Below are positions 25,808-35,212 of a DNA stretch of 47,694 nt, piece after piece. Within the stretch, counting starts at the first letter, position 1. The number at the start of each line of letters is the position of its first letter. Under the pieces are notes generated by a model. It saw nothing but the letters and a program-made list of their open reading frames with translations, searched no databases and was not told the DNA's origin. The DNA is from an uncultured Collinsella sp. (lineage in GTDB: Bacteria; Actinomycetota; Coriobacteriia; Coriobacteriales; Coriobacteriaceae). The translations under genes were made by a program, and so were the position numbers. The stretch spans positions 1 through 47,694 of the forward strand of contig CAUDQR010000018.1 of NCBI GenBank assembly GCA_958451615.1. Direction: 5' to 3'.

Positions 25808-25867
25808 GCTGACGTGCTGACCAAAACCTTGCCACGAGCTTGACGGGCTGGTCAGCTTTTGGTCAGC
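25808..25867. promoter_or_regulatory. GCTGACC/GGTCAGC half-site cluster upstream of the tad operon
   Basis: GCTGAC at 25808-25813, GCTGACC at 25816-25822, GGTCAGC at 25850-25856 and 25861-25867. GCTGACCAAAA and TTTTGGTCAGC form an 11-bp inverted repeat (25816-25826, 25857-25867). A TTGACA lies at 25875-25880, but a good -10 is not evident. Candidate operator controlling the pilus operon. Confidence 0.4.
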
Positions 25868-25977
25868 GATTGGTTTGACATCGAAAACCAAGATTGCGAT
25901 TGCGCCGCTTTGCACTCTGACCGCCCAGACAATGGTGGTACGGGCATTCGCCCGGCACTGCCATGAGAGGAGCGGCC

Positions 25978-26637
25978 GTGAACAAGAGCAAGCGCATCGC
26001 CATCAGTCTGGTCGCGGGCGTGCTCGCTGCTCTGCTCTGCATGGTTTACGGCTCATCGATCCGCTCACAAGCCGAACAGGTCCAGGCTGAGACCTTGGCC
26101 AAGTACGGTGGCGATCGCGTCGAGGTATGCGTCGCGGCGCGCGATATCGATGTGGGCGAGACCCTCGATGAGACCAATGTCATAACCCAGGAATGGCTGA
26201 CGAGCCTGCTGCCGCGTGACGCGGCGACCGAGCTGCGCCAGGTGCGCGGCGACGTGACGACTTCGCGTATTCCCAAAAACGCCGTGATCTGCAATGTCTA
26301 CACCAAGGCCGAGAGCCGCAAGCTCGAGGTGCCTAAGGGCAAGGTCGCCGTTTCGGTGGCGGTCGATGCCGAGCACTCGGTCGGCGGTGCTACGGGCGTG
26401 GGCAGCTACGTGGATGTGTATGTGCAAAAAGACGGCGTAACCGATCGGCTGTGCGGCGCGTACGTGATCGATACCAGTGAGGATTCCGGTGCCACGCGCG
26501 AGGGCAAGATCGAATGGGTGACGCTGGCGGCTGACCCCGAAGACGTCAAGGAACTGCTGGGAGCCTCGGGCAAGGGAACGGTCAGCTTGACGATTCCCGC
26601 CACGGCGCGCGGCAAAAAGAGCGGAGGCGACGAGTGA
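25978..26637 (+). CDS. cpaB: Tad pilus assembly protein CpaB/RcpC (SAF domain)
   Basis: 219 aa. One N-terminal membrane anchor (about 5-25), then a SAF/AFP-III-like domain (VEVCVAARDIDVGETLDETNVITQEWL) and a RcpC-type second part (KVAVSVAVDAEHSVGGATGVGSYVDVYV). In Gram-negatives CpaB acts with the outer-membrane secretin; in this monoderm it presumably works at the membrane/wall face. GTG 25978 has GAGGAG 6 nt upstream; ATG 25963 is an alternative. First gene of the tad operon; its stop overlaps the next start by one base (TGATG). Confidence 0.85.
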   Translation: MNKSKRIAISLVAGVLAALLCMVYGSSIRSQAEQVQAETLAKYGGDRVEVCVAARDIDVGETLDETNVITQEWLTSLLPRDAATELRQVRGDVTTSRIPKNAVICNVYTKAESRKLEVPKGKVAVSVAVDAEHSVGGATGVGSYVDVYVQKDGVTDRLCGAYVIDTSEDSGATREGKIEWVTLAADPEDVKELLGASGKGTVSLTIPATARGKKSGGDE

Positions 26638-28286
26638 TGAAGGCGATCTGGCTTGCGTGCTGCGCGTGCGGCGATTACGGGCTGTTGCAGCGGGAAGTCG
26701 AGGGCCGTGATGCGGGTGCACAGGTGCTTCGCGTGGGTGACCTGGACGGGCTGGTTTCCATGGCGCGGGCGTTTCCGTCGCGCCGCGGGGCTGCCATCAT
26801 CGCGGCGTCTCTGTTTGATACCGAAGATGTGCGCAAGACTGTTGCGCGCCTGACGGCCGAAGGCCGCGTGAGTCGCGTGGTCGTGTTGATAGAAGCGCTC
26901 GATCCGTCGGATATCGAGGGGCTGTTTCGCGCGGGGGCGACCGAGGTCATCGCTGCACACAGTATATGCGGCAACGGGCGCGCGGGCGAGGGAGCGGTTG
27001 ATTCCGATCGGCGCATGACGATTGAGCCCGATGCTTTTGTTGATAGGGAACCCGGGGCGCCTCGCGCTACAAGAGGCCCGCGTGTTGATGATTATGGAAA
27101 AGCGGAAGCCGAGCATGGTCGGCGCCCCCGGAACCCCCTTGTATACGATGACGCTGGAGGGCCGGCGCAGCATGCTGGCGACTCCCCGGCAGTAGATATG
27201 GGATACGTGCACGGCGTGAATCTGGCGGATGAACTCGACGAAGTTGAGGGCCTTGCCGGGTGCGGCGAGTTGTCGCTGATGCAGCATGAGCAGATTGCGC
27301 AGAACGAGCCTGCCTCGCAGACCGAACAAGCAGCCATGCCGGCTTGGACGCAGCACGTGGTTGCGGCGGGGGAGACGGGGACGCTGTCACCGACGCCCGC
27401 CCCGCCGCCTCCGATGCCGCCGGCAGACGCTACCGCTCCGCCGCATCGAGCTCCAGTCATCTGCGCTATTTCGGGTTCGGGCGGTTGCGGCAAGTCGACG
27501 ATCGTTGCCACCATGGCACACACATCGTCGCTGTTGGGCTTGCGTGCCGCCGTGCTCGACCTGGACCTGATGTTTGGAAACCTTTACGACTTGTTAGGCG
27601 TCGATGCTCCGCGCGATATGGCGGCACTTATCGAGCCGTCGGCGGCGGGCATGCTCACCGAGCCGGATATCGTAGCCGCTTCGATGCGCGTGGCGCCGGG
27701 CGTTACGCTCTGGGGTCCCGTCGCGGCGCCCGAGCAAGCCGAGCTCATGGCACGTCCGGTGGAGCTACTGCTTGATGTTCTGCGTCGCGAATCCGACGTG
27801 GTCTTTATCGATACCTCGGTCTTTTGGGGCGACGCCGTGGCGGCTGCGGTGGCGGCGAGCGACCGTTGCCTGGTCGTTGGCGATGCGGCGGTGTCGTCCG
27901 CGGCATCGGCATCGCGCGTCATTGAACTGGCAGGTCGAGTAGGTGTGCCGCGCACGCGCATGAGCGCCGTGTTCAACCGGTTCGGTGCGCGCGGGGCAGA
28001 CGAGGACGTCGCCATGCGCTTTGAGATTGCCTGTGCGTTAAGCTCCAAGATTCGTATCGCCGATGGCGGGCAGGATCTCGCCGCGCTCATGGCGTTTGGG
28101 CGCGCTGACGAGGCAGTGGGGCAGACCAGCGCTTTTGCGACTAGCGTGCGCGAGGCCACGCGCGAGATGCTCGTGGAACTGGGGTGCGCCGTCGGCCCTT
28201 GGAGCGATATGGTCGCCGACCGTGCAACGCGTACCGAACGCCCGCGTATCCGCCTTCCCTGGTTGCGCGAGGGTGATCAGCGATGA
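26637..28286 (+). CDS. cpaE: CpaE/TadZ-like pilus localisation ATPase
   Basis: About 549 aa. The N-terminal ~110 residues are a receiver-like domain (VSRVVVLIEALDPSDIEGLFRAGATEVIAA); then a ~165-residue low-complexity linker; then a MinD/ParA-type ATPase from about 275 (GSGGCGKSTIVA Walker A, AAVLDLDLMFGNLYDLLGVD). The Walker A lacks the first lysine of the deviant ParA motif. TadZ/CpaE proteins place the Tad machine at the pole. The start is ATG 26637 (TGATG with cpaB); it ends in ATGA overlap with cpaF. Confidence 0.85.
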   Translation: MKAIWLACCACGDYGLLQREVEGRDAGAQVLRVGDLDGLVSMARAFPSRRGAAIIAASLFDTEDVRKTVARLTAEGRVSRVVVLIEALDPSDIEGLFRAGATEVIAAHSICGNGRAGEGAVDSDRRMTIEPDAFVDREPGAPRATRGPRVDDYGKAEAEHGRRPRNPLVYDDAGGPAQHAGDSPAVDMGYVHGVNLADELDEVEGLAGCGELSLMQHEQIAQNEPASQTEQAAMPAWTQHVVAAGETGTLSPTPAPPPPMPPADATAPPHRAPVICAISGSGGCGKSTIVATMAHTSSLLGLRAAVLDLDLMFGNLYDLLGVDAPRDMAALIEPSAAGMLTEPDIVAASMRVAPGVTLWGPVAAPEQAELMARPVELLLDVLRRESDVVFIDTSVFWGDAVAAAVAASDRCLVVGDAAVSSAASASRVIELAGRVGVPRTRMSAVFNRFGARGADEDVAMRFEIACALSSKIRIADGGQDLAALMAFGRADEAVGQTSAFATSVREATREMLVELGCAVGPWSDMVADRATRTERPRIRLPWLREGDQR

Positions 28287-29611
28287 GCCTGCAAACGAGG
28301 ATTAAGGCTGCCGGCGCTGCAGCGGCGGCAGCGCCTGTAGATGCGGGGCGTCGCCGCGCGGTGAAACGACGCACCAAGCGCGCCGTGATGGACCGCATGG
28401 GTTACGACGAAGTGGCGCGTATCAGCGCCTATATCGACCCGGCACTTGCCCGCTCGGAATTGCGTCCTGCGGTGGAGGCGGCGCTCAATGTTGAGGAGCC
28501 GACCGATCTCGCGACGCCCGAGCGCGAAACCATCATCGACGAGATTTTGGATGACGTGGTGGGCTTGGGGCCGTTGCAGCCGCTCATCGAGGACGACACC
28601 GTTACCGAGATCATGATCAACGGCTGCCGCTCGGCTTTCTTTGAACGCGGCGGCGTCTTGTACCCCATCGAGCATGCGTTTGAGGATGATGAGCAGATCC
28701 GTGTGCTTATCGACCGCATTATCTCGCCACTTGGCCGCCGTATCGACGAGCGCAGCCCCATCGTCAACGCCCGCCTCAAAACGGGCTATCGCGTCAACGC
28801 GGTGATTCCGCCTGTGGCGATTGACGGACCGATTCTCACCATCCGAAAGTTCTCGGACCGTATCTGCTCGCTGGACGAGCTCGTGGGGTTGGGATCGCTG
28901 CCGCTTTGGTATGCGCAGCTGCTGTCGTGTGCGGTGTCGCTGCGACAGGACCTGGCGGTTGCGGGAGGCACGGGATCTGGTAAGACCACCCTGCTCAACG
29001 CGTTGTCATGTGAGATTTCCACCGGCGAGCGCATCGTGACGATCGAGGACTCTGCCGAGCTCAAGTTTGCGCATCATCCGCACGTGGTGCGCCTAGAGGC
29101 GCGCGAGGCTTCAATTGAAGGCGAGGGCGCGGTGACGATCCGCGACCTGGTGACTAATGCCCTGCGCATGCGCCCCGACCGCATCGTGGTGGGCGAGGTG
29201 CGCGGTGCCGAGTGCTGCGACATGTTGCAGGCCATGAACACGGGCCACGACGGGTCGCTCACCACGCTTCATGCGGGTTCAGAACAGGAGACCGTGGTGC
29301 GTCTGACGTTGCTTGCACGTTATGGCATCGATCTGCCGAGCGAGCTCATCGAGGAGCAGATTGCCATGGCACTCGACGGTATCGTGATGTCCGAGCGCCA
29401 CGCCGATGGCAGGCGCTTCGTCTCCTCGTATTCGGGGGTGCGACGCGCCGCATCGGGCGGCGTAGAGCTCGAGCGCTATGTGACGTTCGATGCCGCCGAG
29501 CGCACCTGGACGCTTGACCGCGAGCCGCCGTTTATCGCAGAAGGCCTGCGGTCGGGGACGCTCACACAAGAGGAGGTGGACGAATGGAGATCGCTGTGCC
29601 CCTCGTCGTAG
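28283..29611 (+). CDS. tadA: Tad secretion ATPase CpaF/TadA
   Basis: 442 aa cytoplasmic hexameric ATPase driving Flp pilus assembly, GspE/VirB11 superfamily. Walker [15 protein letters not shown] (about 228), Asp box [12 protein letters not shown], Walker B-like [15 protein letters not shown] and His box [13 protein letters not shown] are all present. The N-terminal helical domain has [21 protein letters not shown], typical of CpaF. It overlaps cpaE by 4 nt (ATGA) and tadB by 28 nt. Confidence 0.95.
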   Translation: MSLQTRIKAAGAAAAAAPVDAGRRRAVKRRTKRAVMDRMGYDEVARISAYIDPALARSELRPAVEAALNVEEPTDLATPERETIIDEILDDVVGLGPLQPLIEDDTVTEIMINGCRSAFFERGGVLYPIEHAFEDDEQIRVLIDRIISPLGRRIDERSPIVNARLKTGYRVNAVIPPVAIDGPILTIRKFSDRICSLDELVGLGSLPLWYAQLLSCAVSLRQDLAVAGGTGSGKTTLLNALSCEISTGERIVTIEDSAELKFAHHPHVVRLEAREASIEGEGAVTIRDLVTNALRMRPDRIVVGEVRGAECCDMLQAMNTGHDGSLTTLHAGSEQETVVRLTLLARYGIDLPSELIEEQIAMALDGIVMSERHADGRRFVSSYSGVRRAASGGVELERYVTFDAAERTWTLDREPPFIAEGLRSGTLTQEEVDEWRSLCPSS

Positions 29612-30510
29612 GGGGCTTGGCAGGGCTTTCTGTCGCGACGGCGTGCGGGGCGGAACCTCGTGTGCCGCAGGTACCGCCGGCGGAGCTGGCACGTCAGGCG
29701 CTCGAAACGGTGGCAGAGAAGCTGCCGCGTGAGCTGGTGGAAAACGATCTGCTGAAAAAGATCGCCCGTTCGTGGGCATCGCTGGCTCCGGCGCATCGCC
29801 TTGGCCTCGTGATCGAAGATGCTTCGGGACGTTTGGCGTTTCTGCTGCTATCGAGCGGTGTCTGCTGCGTTTTACTAACGATGGTGTCGTTATCGCCCCT
29901 CGGATTTGCCTTGGGACTTGTTGCTCCGTTTGCCGTTGGTGCCGCTCGGGATGGCTTTGAGAGCCGGCGCGAGCAACACGATGCAGAAGAGGCAATGCCC
30001 GAGGCGTTTACCGCACTTTCCATGTCGCTTGCCTCGGGACATTCGCTGGCCCAGGGCATGCGCTTTGTGGGCGCTCATGCGCAAGAGCCAGTGCATACCG
30101 AGTTTTTGCGGGTGGCGGCGGCGATCGATTGCGGCATCTCGGCGACCGACGCGCTCGATGACTTGCTCGTGCGTATCGACGCCCCCGGTCTTTCGCTTGT
30201 GACCTTGGCGCTTAAGGTGTCTCAGCGCACCGGCGCTCCGCTTGCCGACTTACTGTCCGAGGCGTCGAGCATGGTGGGGGAGCGCATTGAGCTCAAGCGC
30301 CGCCTGGATGTTAAGACGTCGCAGGCTCGCATGTCTGCGCATATGGTCGCGGCGATGCCGGCGGGCATGTGCGCGGTGTTGGCGCTGCTTTCGGCAGATT
30401 TTCGTCGCGGTCTTGCGACGCCTGCCGGCGCGGGCGCTGTGGTGCTGGGTCTTGCCCTCAACGCCGTTGCCCTGGTGGTTATCCGGCGCATTATGCGGGT
30501 GGAGCTATGA
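29584..30510 (+). CDS. tadB: Tad pilus inner-membrane platform protein TadB
   Basis: 308 aa. Platform protein of the Flp pilus with a GspF-like (T2SSF) domain: helices at about 83-120, then a cytoplasmic part (AMPEAFTALSMSLASGHSLAQGM and APGLSLVTLALKVSQRTGAPLADLL) and C-terminal helices. It works in a pair with TadC around the ATPase. GAGGAGG lies about 7 nt before ATG 29584, inside the end of tadA. Confidence 0.88.
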   Translation: MEIAVPLVVGGLAGLSVATACGAEPRVPQVPPAELARQALETVAEKLPRELVENDLLKKIARSWASLAPAHRLGLVIEDASGRLAFLLLSSGVCCVLLTMVSLSPLGFALGLVAPFAVGAARDGFESRREQHDAEEAMPEAFTALSMSLASGHSLAQGMRFVGAHAQEPVHTEFLRVAAAIDCGISATDALDDLLVRIDAPGLSLVTLALKVSQRTGAPLADLLSEASSMVGERIELKRRLDVKTSQARMSAHMVAAMPAGMCAVLALLSADFRRGLATPAGAGAVVLGLALNAVALVVIRRIMRVEL

Positions 30511-31148
30511 GCGCCCCGGTTGCAGTTGCGGCTTGCCTGTGCGCCCTGAGTGTATTTGTCGCGACGGGTTTGGATCGGGCGGATGCACGCAAGATCGCAG
30601 GGGCCTGCAAGCGCGAGGCGGTGCTGGTCGCTGCCGCGGGTCGCTCGGTGGTCGATGCTCTGACCGCGCGAGTGAAGGGCGCGGTTGGAGCGGGCGGCCC
30701 GGCGCGAGTGTCGCTCGGCGAAGTGTCCGAGATGATCGATGTTGTGCGCTTGGGTCTTTCGGCCGGTCTTTCGTTTGATGCGGCGCTTGAGATTTTCTGC
30801 GCCAACCGCCGGTCAGTGCTGGCTCTTCGCCTTGAGCGCGCCTGCATGGCGTGGCAGGTGGGCGTGGGCACGCGTGAGGACGAGTTGTTGGCCGCCGCGC
30901 GCGACCTGGGCGTGCGAGCGCTCGAGACCTTTGCCATCACGGTGGGGCAGGCGCTCGCCCTGGGTGCCCCACTTGCCGAGACGCTGGCCGCTCAAAGTCG
31001 CGAGATCCGTGCGGCTCATCGCGCCGCGGTCGAGCGCGAGATCGAGCGTGCACCCGTCAAGCTGCTGATTCCCACCGGCACGCTCATCTTGCCGGCGTTG
31101 CTTCTGTCCATATTGGGCCCGCTGCTGGGAGCAGGCGGGATGATGTAG
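30507..31148 (+). CDS. tadC: Tad pilus inner-membrane platform protein TadC
   Basis: 213 aa, shorter than typical TadC. It carries the T2SSF motif (VVRLGLSAGLSFDAALEIFC; ALETFAITVGQALALGAPLAETLAAQ) and a final membrane helix (LLIPTGTLILPALLLSIL). The start overlaps the tadB stop as ATGA (30507-30510). The N-terminal portion holds a single hydrophobic stretch. It is likely to pair with TadB. Confidence 0.85.
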   Translation: MSAPVAVAACLCALSVFVATGLDRADARKIAGACKREAVLVAAAGRSVVDALTARVKGAVGAGGPARVSLGEVSEMIDVVRLGLSAGLSFDAALEIFCANRRSVLALRLERACMAWQVGVGTREDELLAAARDLGVRALETFAITVGQALALGAPLAETLAAQSREIRAAHRAAVEREIERAPVKLLIPTGTLILPALLLSILGPLLGAGGMM

Positions 31149-31158
31149 GGAGGAATAC

Positions 31159-31392
31159 ATGAACACGATGACTGACGCTGCTGGCAAGGTCCAGGGCTGG
31201 GCGTTTTGCCGGGCGGCACATGTTCGTCAGCGCGCCAAGGAACTATTGCAGGAGGAGAGTGCACAGGGTACCACCGAGTATGCCATCTTGGTCGGCGTGC
31301 TCGTGGTGATCGCGATTATCGCCATCGTCGCATTTAAGGGCAAGGTCCAAGATCTATGGAACGCTATCAGCGAGGGCATCAACAGCCTGTAG
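31159..31392 (+). CDS. flp: Flp-type major pilin prepilin
   Basis: 77 aa. A long ~35-residue leader is followed by a TTEYAILVG helix and a short tail, as in Flp pilins. The likely prepilin peptidase site is A|QGTTE, with Glu at +5 and Ala rather than the usual Gly at -1. The mature pilin would have about 42 residues. AGGAGG-like GGGAGG lies 7 nt upstream. The gene end overlaps the start of the next gene by 37 nt. Confidence 0.88.
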   Translation: MNTMTDAAGKVQGWAFCRAAHVRQRAKELLQEESAQGTTEYAILVGVLVVIAIIAIVAFKGKVQDLWNAISEGINSL

Positions 31393-31919
31393 AGGGCGAG
31401 CGCCTCATCGGGGTGCTGCTGGTGTTTGCTTGCCTGACCGTGGCGATAGCGGCGGTGCTTTGGGGGCTTAACGCCGCGCGGCAGCAGCGTCCTGGGACCG
31501 CCTCCGATTTGGGCTCAGATTCGGCGGTGGCGTCTCAAAAAGATGAGATGCGAGATGCGGACGATTCGGATGTCGCTGTCACGGCGCAAACCTTTCTGCG
31601 GACGCTCGACAAGCGGTCTGGCACTGCGACGGATTCGCCTGAGGGCAACGCGATTGCGGTCCGGCTTGCATGGTCCGAGGACCGACCGATGACCGAAGCG
31701 GCGGCGGATATGCTGCGTGCCTATCGCGAGGTACCCACGGCGCAACTTGCTCTGAGCGGCTATCTCGACATCAAGGGAAACGTGTGGGGCGCCATCGTGC
31801 GCGACGAACGCGGCTGGGTCGATATGGTGACAATTGCCGCGGATGCTGGCGATGCTTCGTGTCGTCTGCGCGCCGTGCGCCTGAGCCCGCAGGCAACGGA
31901 CTCAAAGGAGGGATCGTGA
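31356..31919 (+). CDS. Tad-operon hypothetical protein with one membrane anchor
   Basis: 187 aa if ATG 31356 is used. One membrane segment (IGVLLVFACLTVAIAAVLWGL, about 18-38), then an acidic linker and a small folded domain (AIAVRLAWSEDRPM to CRLRAVRLSP). No family recognised. Its position between two pilin genes suggests a pilus-assembly or minor subunit role. The 37-nt overlap with flp makes ATG 31356 somewhat doubtful; GTG 31410 would put the membrane segment at the N terminus. Confidence 0.65.
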   Translation: MERYQRGHQQPVEGERLIGVLLVFACLTVAIAAVLWGLNAARQQRPGTASDLGSDSAVASQKDEMRDADDSDVAVTAQTFLRTLDKRSGTATDSPEGNAIAVRLAWSEDRPMTEAAADMLRAYREVPTAQLALSGYLDIKGNVWGAIVRDERGWVDMVTIAADAGDASCRLRAVRLSPQATDSKEGS

Positions 31920-31920
31920 A

Positions 31921-32139
31921 ATGCATGATGTCCTGCGTGAGGAATCTGCCCAGGCGACGGTCGAATACGCCATCGTCACGGTGGCGCTGTTATCGATCGT
32001 GCTGGCGATCGCGGGACTTTGGCGTGCCGGCACCGATGGGCGCTTGGCGGCGCTGGTTGAGCGGGCGGCATCCCATGGCGTTGCCTCGACGTCGGTTATC
32101 GACGCCGCTGCGGCCGCTAAGGACATCGCGTTGTATTGA
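31921..32139 (+). CDS. Second prepilin-like (Flp/TadE-type) small protein
   Basis: 72 aa: a short charged leader MHDVLREESA, then QATVEYAIVTVALLSIVLAIAG as the hydrophobic pilin helix and a 40-residue polar tail. The processing box (A|QATVE) matches that of flp and the TadE-like genes. Strong ribosome binding site AAAGGAGGG about 8 nt upstream. It probably encodes a minor pilin. The stop lies close to the TadE start region. Confidence 0.8.
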   Translation: MHDVLREESAQATVEYAIVTVALLSIVLAIAGLWRAGTDGRLAALVERAASHGVASTSVIDAAAAAKDIALY

Positions 32140-32611
32140 TGCCGCGCGCGAGGACCGGGCGCAGTCTACGGTCGAGGCCGCTTTTTTGCTGCCGACGTTT
32201 CTGACGCTCATCCTTCTCGCGCTGCAACCGGTGTGCCTGCTCTATACGCGCGCGGTCATGGAGTCTGCCGCCGCCGAGACCGCGCGGCTCATGACCACGA
32301 CGACGGCGGAGGACGACGATCTTAAGGAGTTCACCCGCCGCCGACTTGCCGCAGTGCCCAACGTTTCGATCTTTCATGCCGGCGGGCCGTTGTCGTGGGA
32401 TATCGAGCTTGGCCGGGCCGGTGCGGGTGGCGTCTCGTCCGTGTCCGTTTCCGGCGAGGTCAAGCCGTTGCCTGTGATCGGTGCGTTTGCGCAGGCTATG
32501 GGTGGTACCGCCGAGGGCGGCTACGTTGAGCTCAAGGTCGATGTCTCGTATCAATCGCGTCCCGAATGGCTGGAGGGAGATTATGATTCGTGGATTGCTA
32601 CATGGGATTAA
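32075..32611 (+). CDS. tadE: TadE-family pseudopilin
   Basis: TadE-like minor pilin. The sequence EDRAQSTVEAAFLLPTFLTLILLALQPV is the leader-helix of the family, followed by AVMESAAAETARLMTT and a beta-rich tail. The start is uncertain: ATG 32075 overlaps the preceding gene by 65 nt and adds ~20 unlikely residues; ATT 32135, with AAGGA upstream and next to the preceding stop, would give the expected short leader IDAAREDRA. Processing box A|QSTVE. Confidence 0.8.
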   Translation: MALPRRRLSTPLRPLRTSRCIDAAREDRAQSTVEAAFLLPTFLTLILLALQPVCLLYTRAVMESAAAETARLMTTTTAEDDDLKEFTRRRLAAVPNVSIFHAGGPLSWDIELGRAGAGGVSSVSVSGEVKPLPVIGAFAQAMGGTAEGGYVELKVDVSYQSRPEWLEGDYDSWIATWD

Positions 32612-34736
32612 GCGTTTCTGGTCTAGACGCGTTTTGACGCGCCGTCCGAGCTGCCATTGCAAGCGAGGCGGCTTTATGGGTCGAGCCGGTGTCGATCTGT
32701 TTATCGAAGACGGCGCCTATACCACGCTTTCTTCTGCCGTGGTCATCCTAGTGGTGCTCACATTGTTGTTTTCGTCGACCGCGGCGATATGGAGCATGTC
32801 GCGTGCCGGGGACACCCAGGTGGCGGCCGATAGCGGCGCGCTGGCGGGTGCCAACGTAGTGTCGTCCTATCACACGGCTGCCACGGTGGTTGATGCGAGT
32901 ATCTTGAGTCTGGGGCTGGCGGGGTTTGCCACGATCGGGACGGGCCTGGTCGCCATCCTCATCCCGGGTGCCGAGCCGGTTGCCGGCAATATGGTCGACA
33001 CCGGGATCGAGATCATTAAAACGCGCAACAAGTTTGCCAAAAGCGCATCGGAAGGCTTACAGAAAATCGAGACGGCTCTGCCGTATCTGATCGCCGCGCG
33101 TGCCACGCAGGCGGTGTCGGCGCAGGATACCGATAGTGTGACCTATACCGGTACGGCGCTTGCCGTGCCCAGGACATCCGAGTCGGACTTTGCTGCGCTC
33201 AAAGGGTCAGAGATCTCGACCGATACCATTAAAGACACATCAGATGATTTAGAGCGTGCGGCCGAGGAGCTGCGGAAGGCCTCGGAGGAGACGGCGAAGG
33301 CAAAGGAGCGCGCTTGGCTGGCGGATTGTGGTGGGTCTGACAAGGGCTCGGTCGGCAGCTGTTCTTGTATGTGGGAGCGCGCAAAAAGCCTAACGGATCT
33401 TTCCGGTGTTCAAAATCCGCATTACTCATCGAGCGTTACGTGGGAGCCTCAAGTTGCCCTTGATCGCGCGAAGGACTACTACCATTGGCGTCTGACAAAT
33501 GAGAAGCCCCAGGGCTCGAGTGTCGAGATGAAGGCAGAGTCTGCGGCGCGTAAGGCGTTTTATACCTATGCGAACGCGGAGGTCGATCGGGCATATATAA
33601 CCGAGAACGGAGACAGGGTTTCCTCCTATATTCCGCTGCTGCCGCGCAACTCTGATGAGGTTCGGGCGACGGAACTCTATACCGATGCGGTGTGGCCGAC
33701 TAGCGTAAACGATGACAAGGCGTATCTGCATTACGGGACGACCTGCCCCAACTATAAGAAAGGGACGCCGAGCGGATTTGCTTCGGTTGCCGATTACGAT
33801 GGACAGGATAAATGCAGCAAATGCCATTTTGGCGTTTTGTCGCTTGGTGCTGTTGCGGCGCCTTCAACCTCTATCGAAAACGGCTTCGAGTATCACTTTG
33901 ACAAGTTTAAAGACGCCCTGGAGGACTACGTCGACTGTCGCAACAAGGAGCTCGAGCTCGAGCGTCAGACCGAGGACGAAGCCGACCGTGCGGGCAATGC
34001 GTTCGATACCGCCATCAAAGAACTTTCCGGTGAGCGTCCGCGTATCGCTCCGCCCGGTCGCAACGGCGTGGTTGCCTTTGCGGTTTCGGGTGCCATCTCG
34101 AGCCCCGATGAGCTCAACTCTTCGTTTAACACGGCAGTCAGGCTTGGCGATCGCGGTGCCATCTCTGCCGCGGTGCTGGCGCCCGATGGGGCGACGGCGC
34201 AAAACAACGTGCTTTCGCGATTTTTCTCGACATTGAAGGAACGCTCGGGTGGCGTTGCCGGCGTACTCGATGGCGTCATGGATGTCTGGGGACGGCTGCT
34301 TGTGGGATACGGAGACATCCAAGGTTCGGCCGACGAACTTATGGACGAGATGATTAAAGGCCTAGGAGGGGGCAGCGGCGCGTTGGGCTCCATCGCATCG
34401 TGGCTCGGCGATACCGTTTCGGCGTCCGTGGCGGCGTTGGGTCTGGAGCCGTGCGACTTGCGCCTGCGAAAGCCGGTGCTGACCGATTCCGCCAACGTCA
34501 TTAAGAGTCCGGGGTCTGACATTGCTGGTTTCTCTCAAGCGCAAGACAAGCTGCGAAGTATTCCGTTGGGCGTGACCGATCCCAAGGCGCTTTGCGAGGC
34601 GTTGGAATATCAAGTCGAACGCACCATTAGCGGCACGGTGTTCACGCTTGCGGAGATTCCTCTGCCCGGCGGCGGCTCCATCCCGCTCACCGTCGATGTC
34701 GCCACGCTGTTTGGCGCTCTGGGCGGTGGGTCGTAA
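32583..34736 (+). CDS. TadG-like pilus-associated protein
   Basis: 717 aa, one membrane helix near residues 47-70 (LSSAVVILVVLTLLFSSTAAIWSMSRA), then AADSGALAGANVVSSY, the mark of TadG/TadE-type Tad proteins, and a very long extracytoplasmic part. A Cys-containing segment (CGGSDKGSVGSCSC and CSKCHFG) may bind metal or form disulfides. The start ATG 32583 has GGAGGGAG 3 nt upstream and lies inside the end of tadE. The protein is much longer than usual TadG; no VWA motif was recognised. Confidence 0.8.
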   Translation: MIRGLLHGIKRFWSRRVLTRRPSCHCKRGGFMGRAGVDLFIEDGAYTTLSSAVVILVVLTLLFSSTAAIWSMSRAGDTQVAADSGALAGANVVSSYHTAATVVDASILSLGLAGFATIGTGLVAILIPGAEPVAGNMVDTGIEIIKTRNKFAKSASEGLQKIETALPYLIAARATQAVSAQDTDSVTYTGTALAVPRTSESDFAALKGSEISTDTIKDTSDDLERAAEELRKASEETAKAKERAWLADCGGSDKGSVGSCSCMWERAKSLTDLSGVQNPHYSSSVTWEPQVALDRAKDYYHWRLTNEKPQGSSVEMKAESAARKAFYTYANAEVDRAYITENGDRVSSYIPLLPRNSDEVRATELYTDAVWPTSVNDDKAYLHYGTTCPNYKKGTPSGFASVADYDGQDKCSKCHFGVLSLGAVAAPSTSIENGFEYHFDKFKDALEDYVDCRNKELELERQTEDEADRAGNAFDTAIKELSGERPRIAPPGRNGVVAFAVSGAISSPDELNSSFNTAVRLGDRGAISAAVLAPDGATAQNNVLSRFFSTLKERSGGVAGVLDGVMDVWGRLLVGYGDIQGSADELMDEMIKGLGGGSGALGSIASWLGDTVSASVAALGLEPCDLRLRKPVLTDSANVIKSPGSDIAGFSQAQDKLRSIPLGVTDPKALCEALEYQVERTISGTVFTLAEIPLPGGGSIPLTVDVATLFGALGGGS

Positions 34737-35212
34737 TGAGTATCCGCATGCGTCTGCGCGAGGAGCGCGCCCAAGCGACGGTGGAGATGGCAGTGGTTAC
34801 GCCCGTTTTGCTGGTGCTGGCACTCATCGTGTACAACGTCATGATCTTTGCCAGCGCTGTCGCGCGCTTCGACCGCGTGGTGCCCGACATCGTGTTGGCG
34901 CACGCCGTGGCGTCGGAGGGGGAGGGCGACGAAAGCTCTGCCGATGCCTCGGCGACGGTTCAGACTCAAATTCTGAATGCCATGGAAGGCTATGGCTTGC
35001 AGATCGAAGTGTCGAGCGAGCAAGGCGCGGAGGCATCGGATGGTGGCCTGCTCTCCCTATCCGGTACGTTTAGGACCTACACCTGCACCATGCACTATGA
35101 GCCGTGGCCGACTTCTCTCAGCATCGCTGGCGTTACGCTGGGGGCGCCGACAACGTTGTCGCACGAGCGCGCGGTGACGGTCGATCCATGGCGTCCGGGG
35201 GTGGTCATGTGA
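34736..35212 (+). CDS. Second TadE-like pseudopilin
   Basis: 158 aa; leader MSIRMRLREERA, then QATVEMAVVTPVLLVLALIVYNVM, a TadE-type hydrophobic helix with Glu at +5, and a Ser/Asp-rich extracytoplasmic domain. It overlaps the TadG-like stop by one base (TAATG) and ends in ATGTGA shared with the DUF192 gene. It probably forms a minor subunit with the first TadE. Confidence 0.82.
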   Translation: MSIRMRLREERAQATVEMAVVTPVLLVLALIVYNVMIFASAVARFDRVVPDIVLAHAVASEGEGDESSADASATVQTQILNAMEGYGLQIEVSSEQGAEASDGGLLSLSGTFRTYTCTMHYEPWPTSLSIAGVTLGAPTTLSHERAVTVDPWRPGVVM

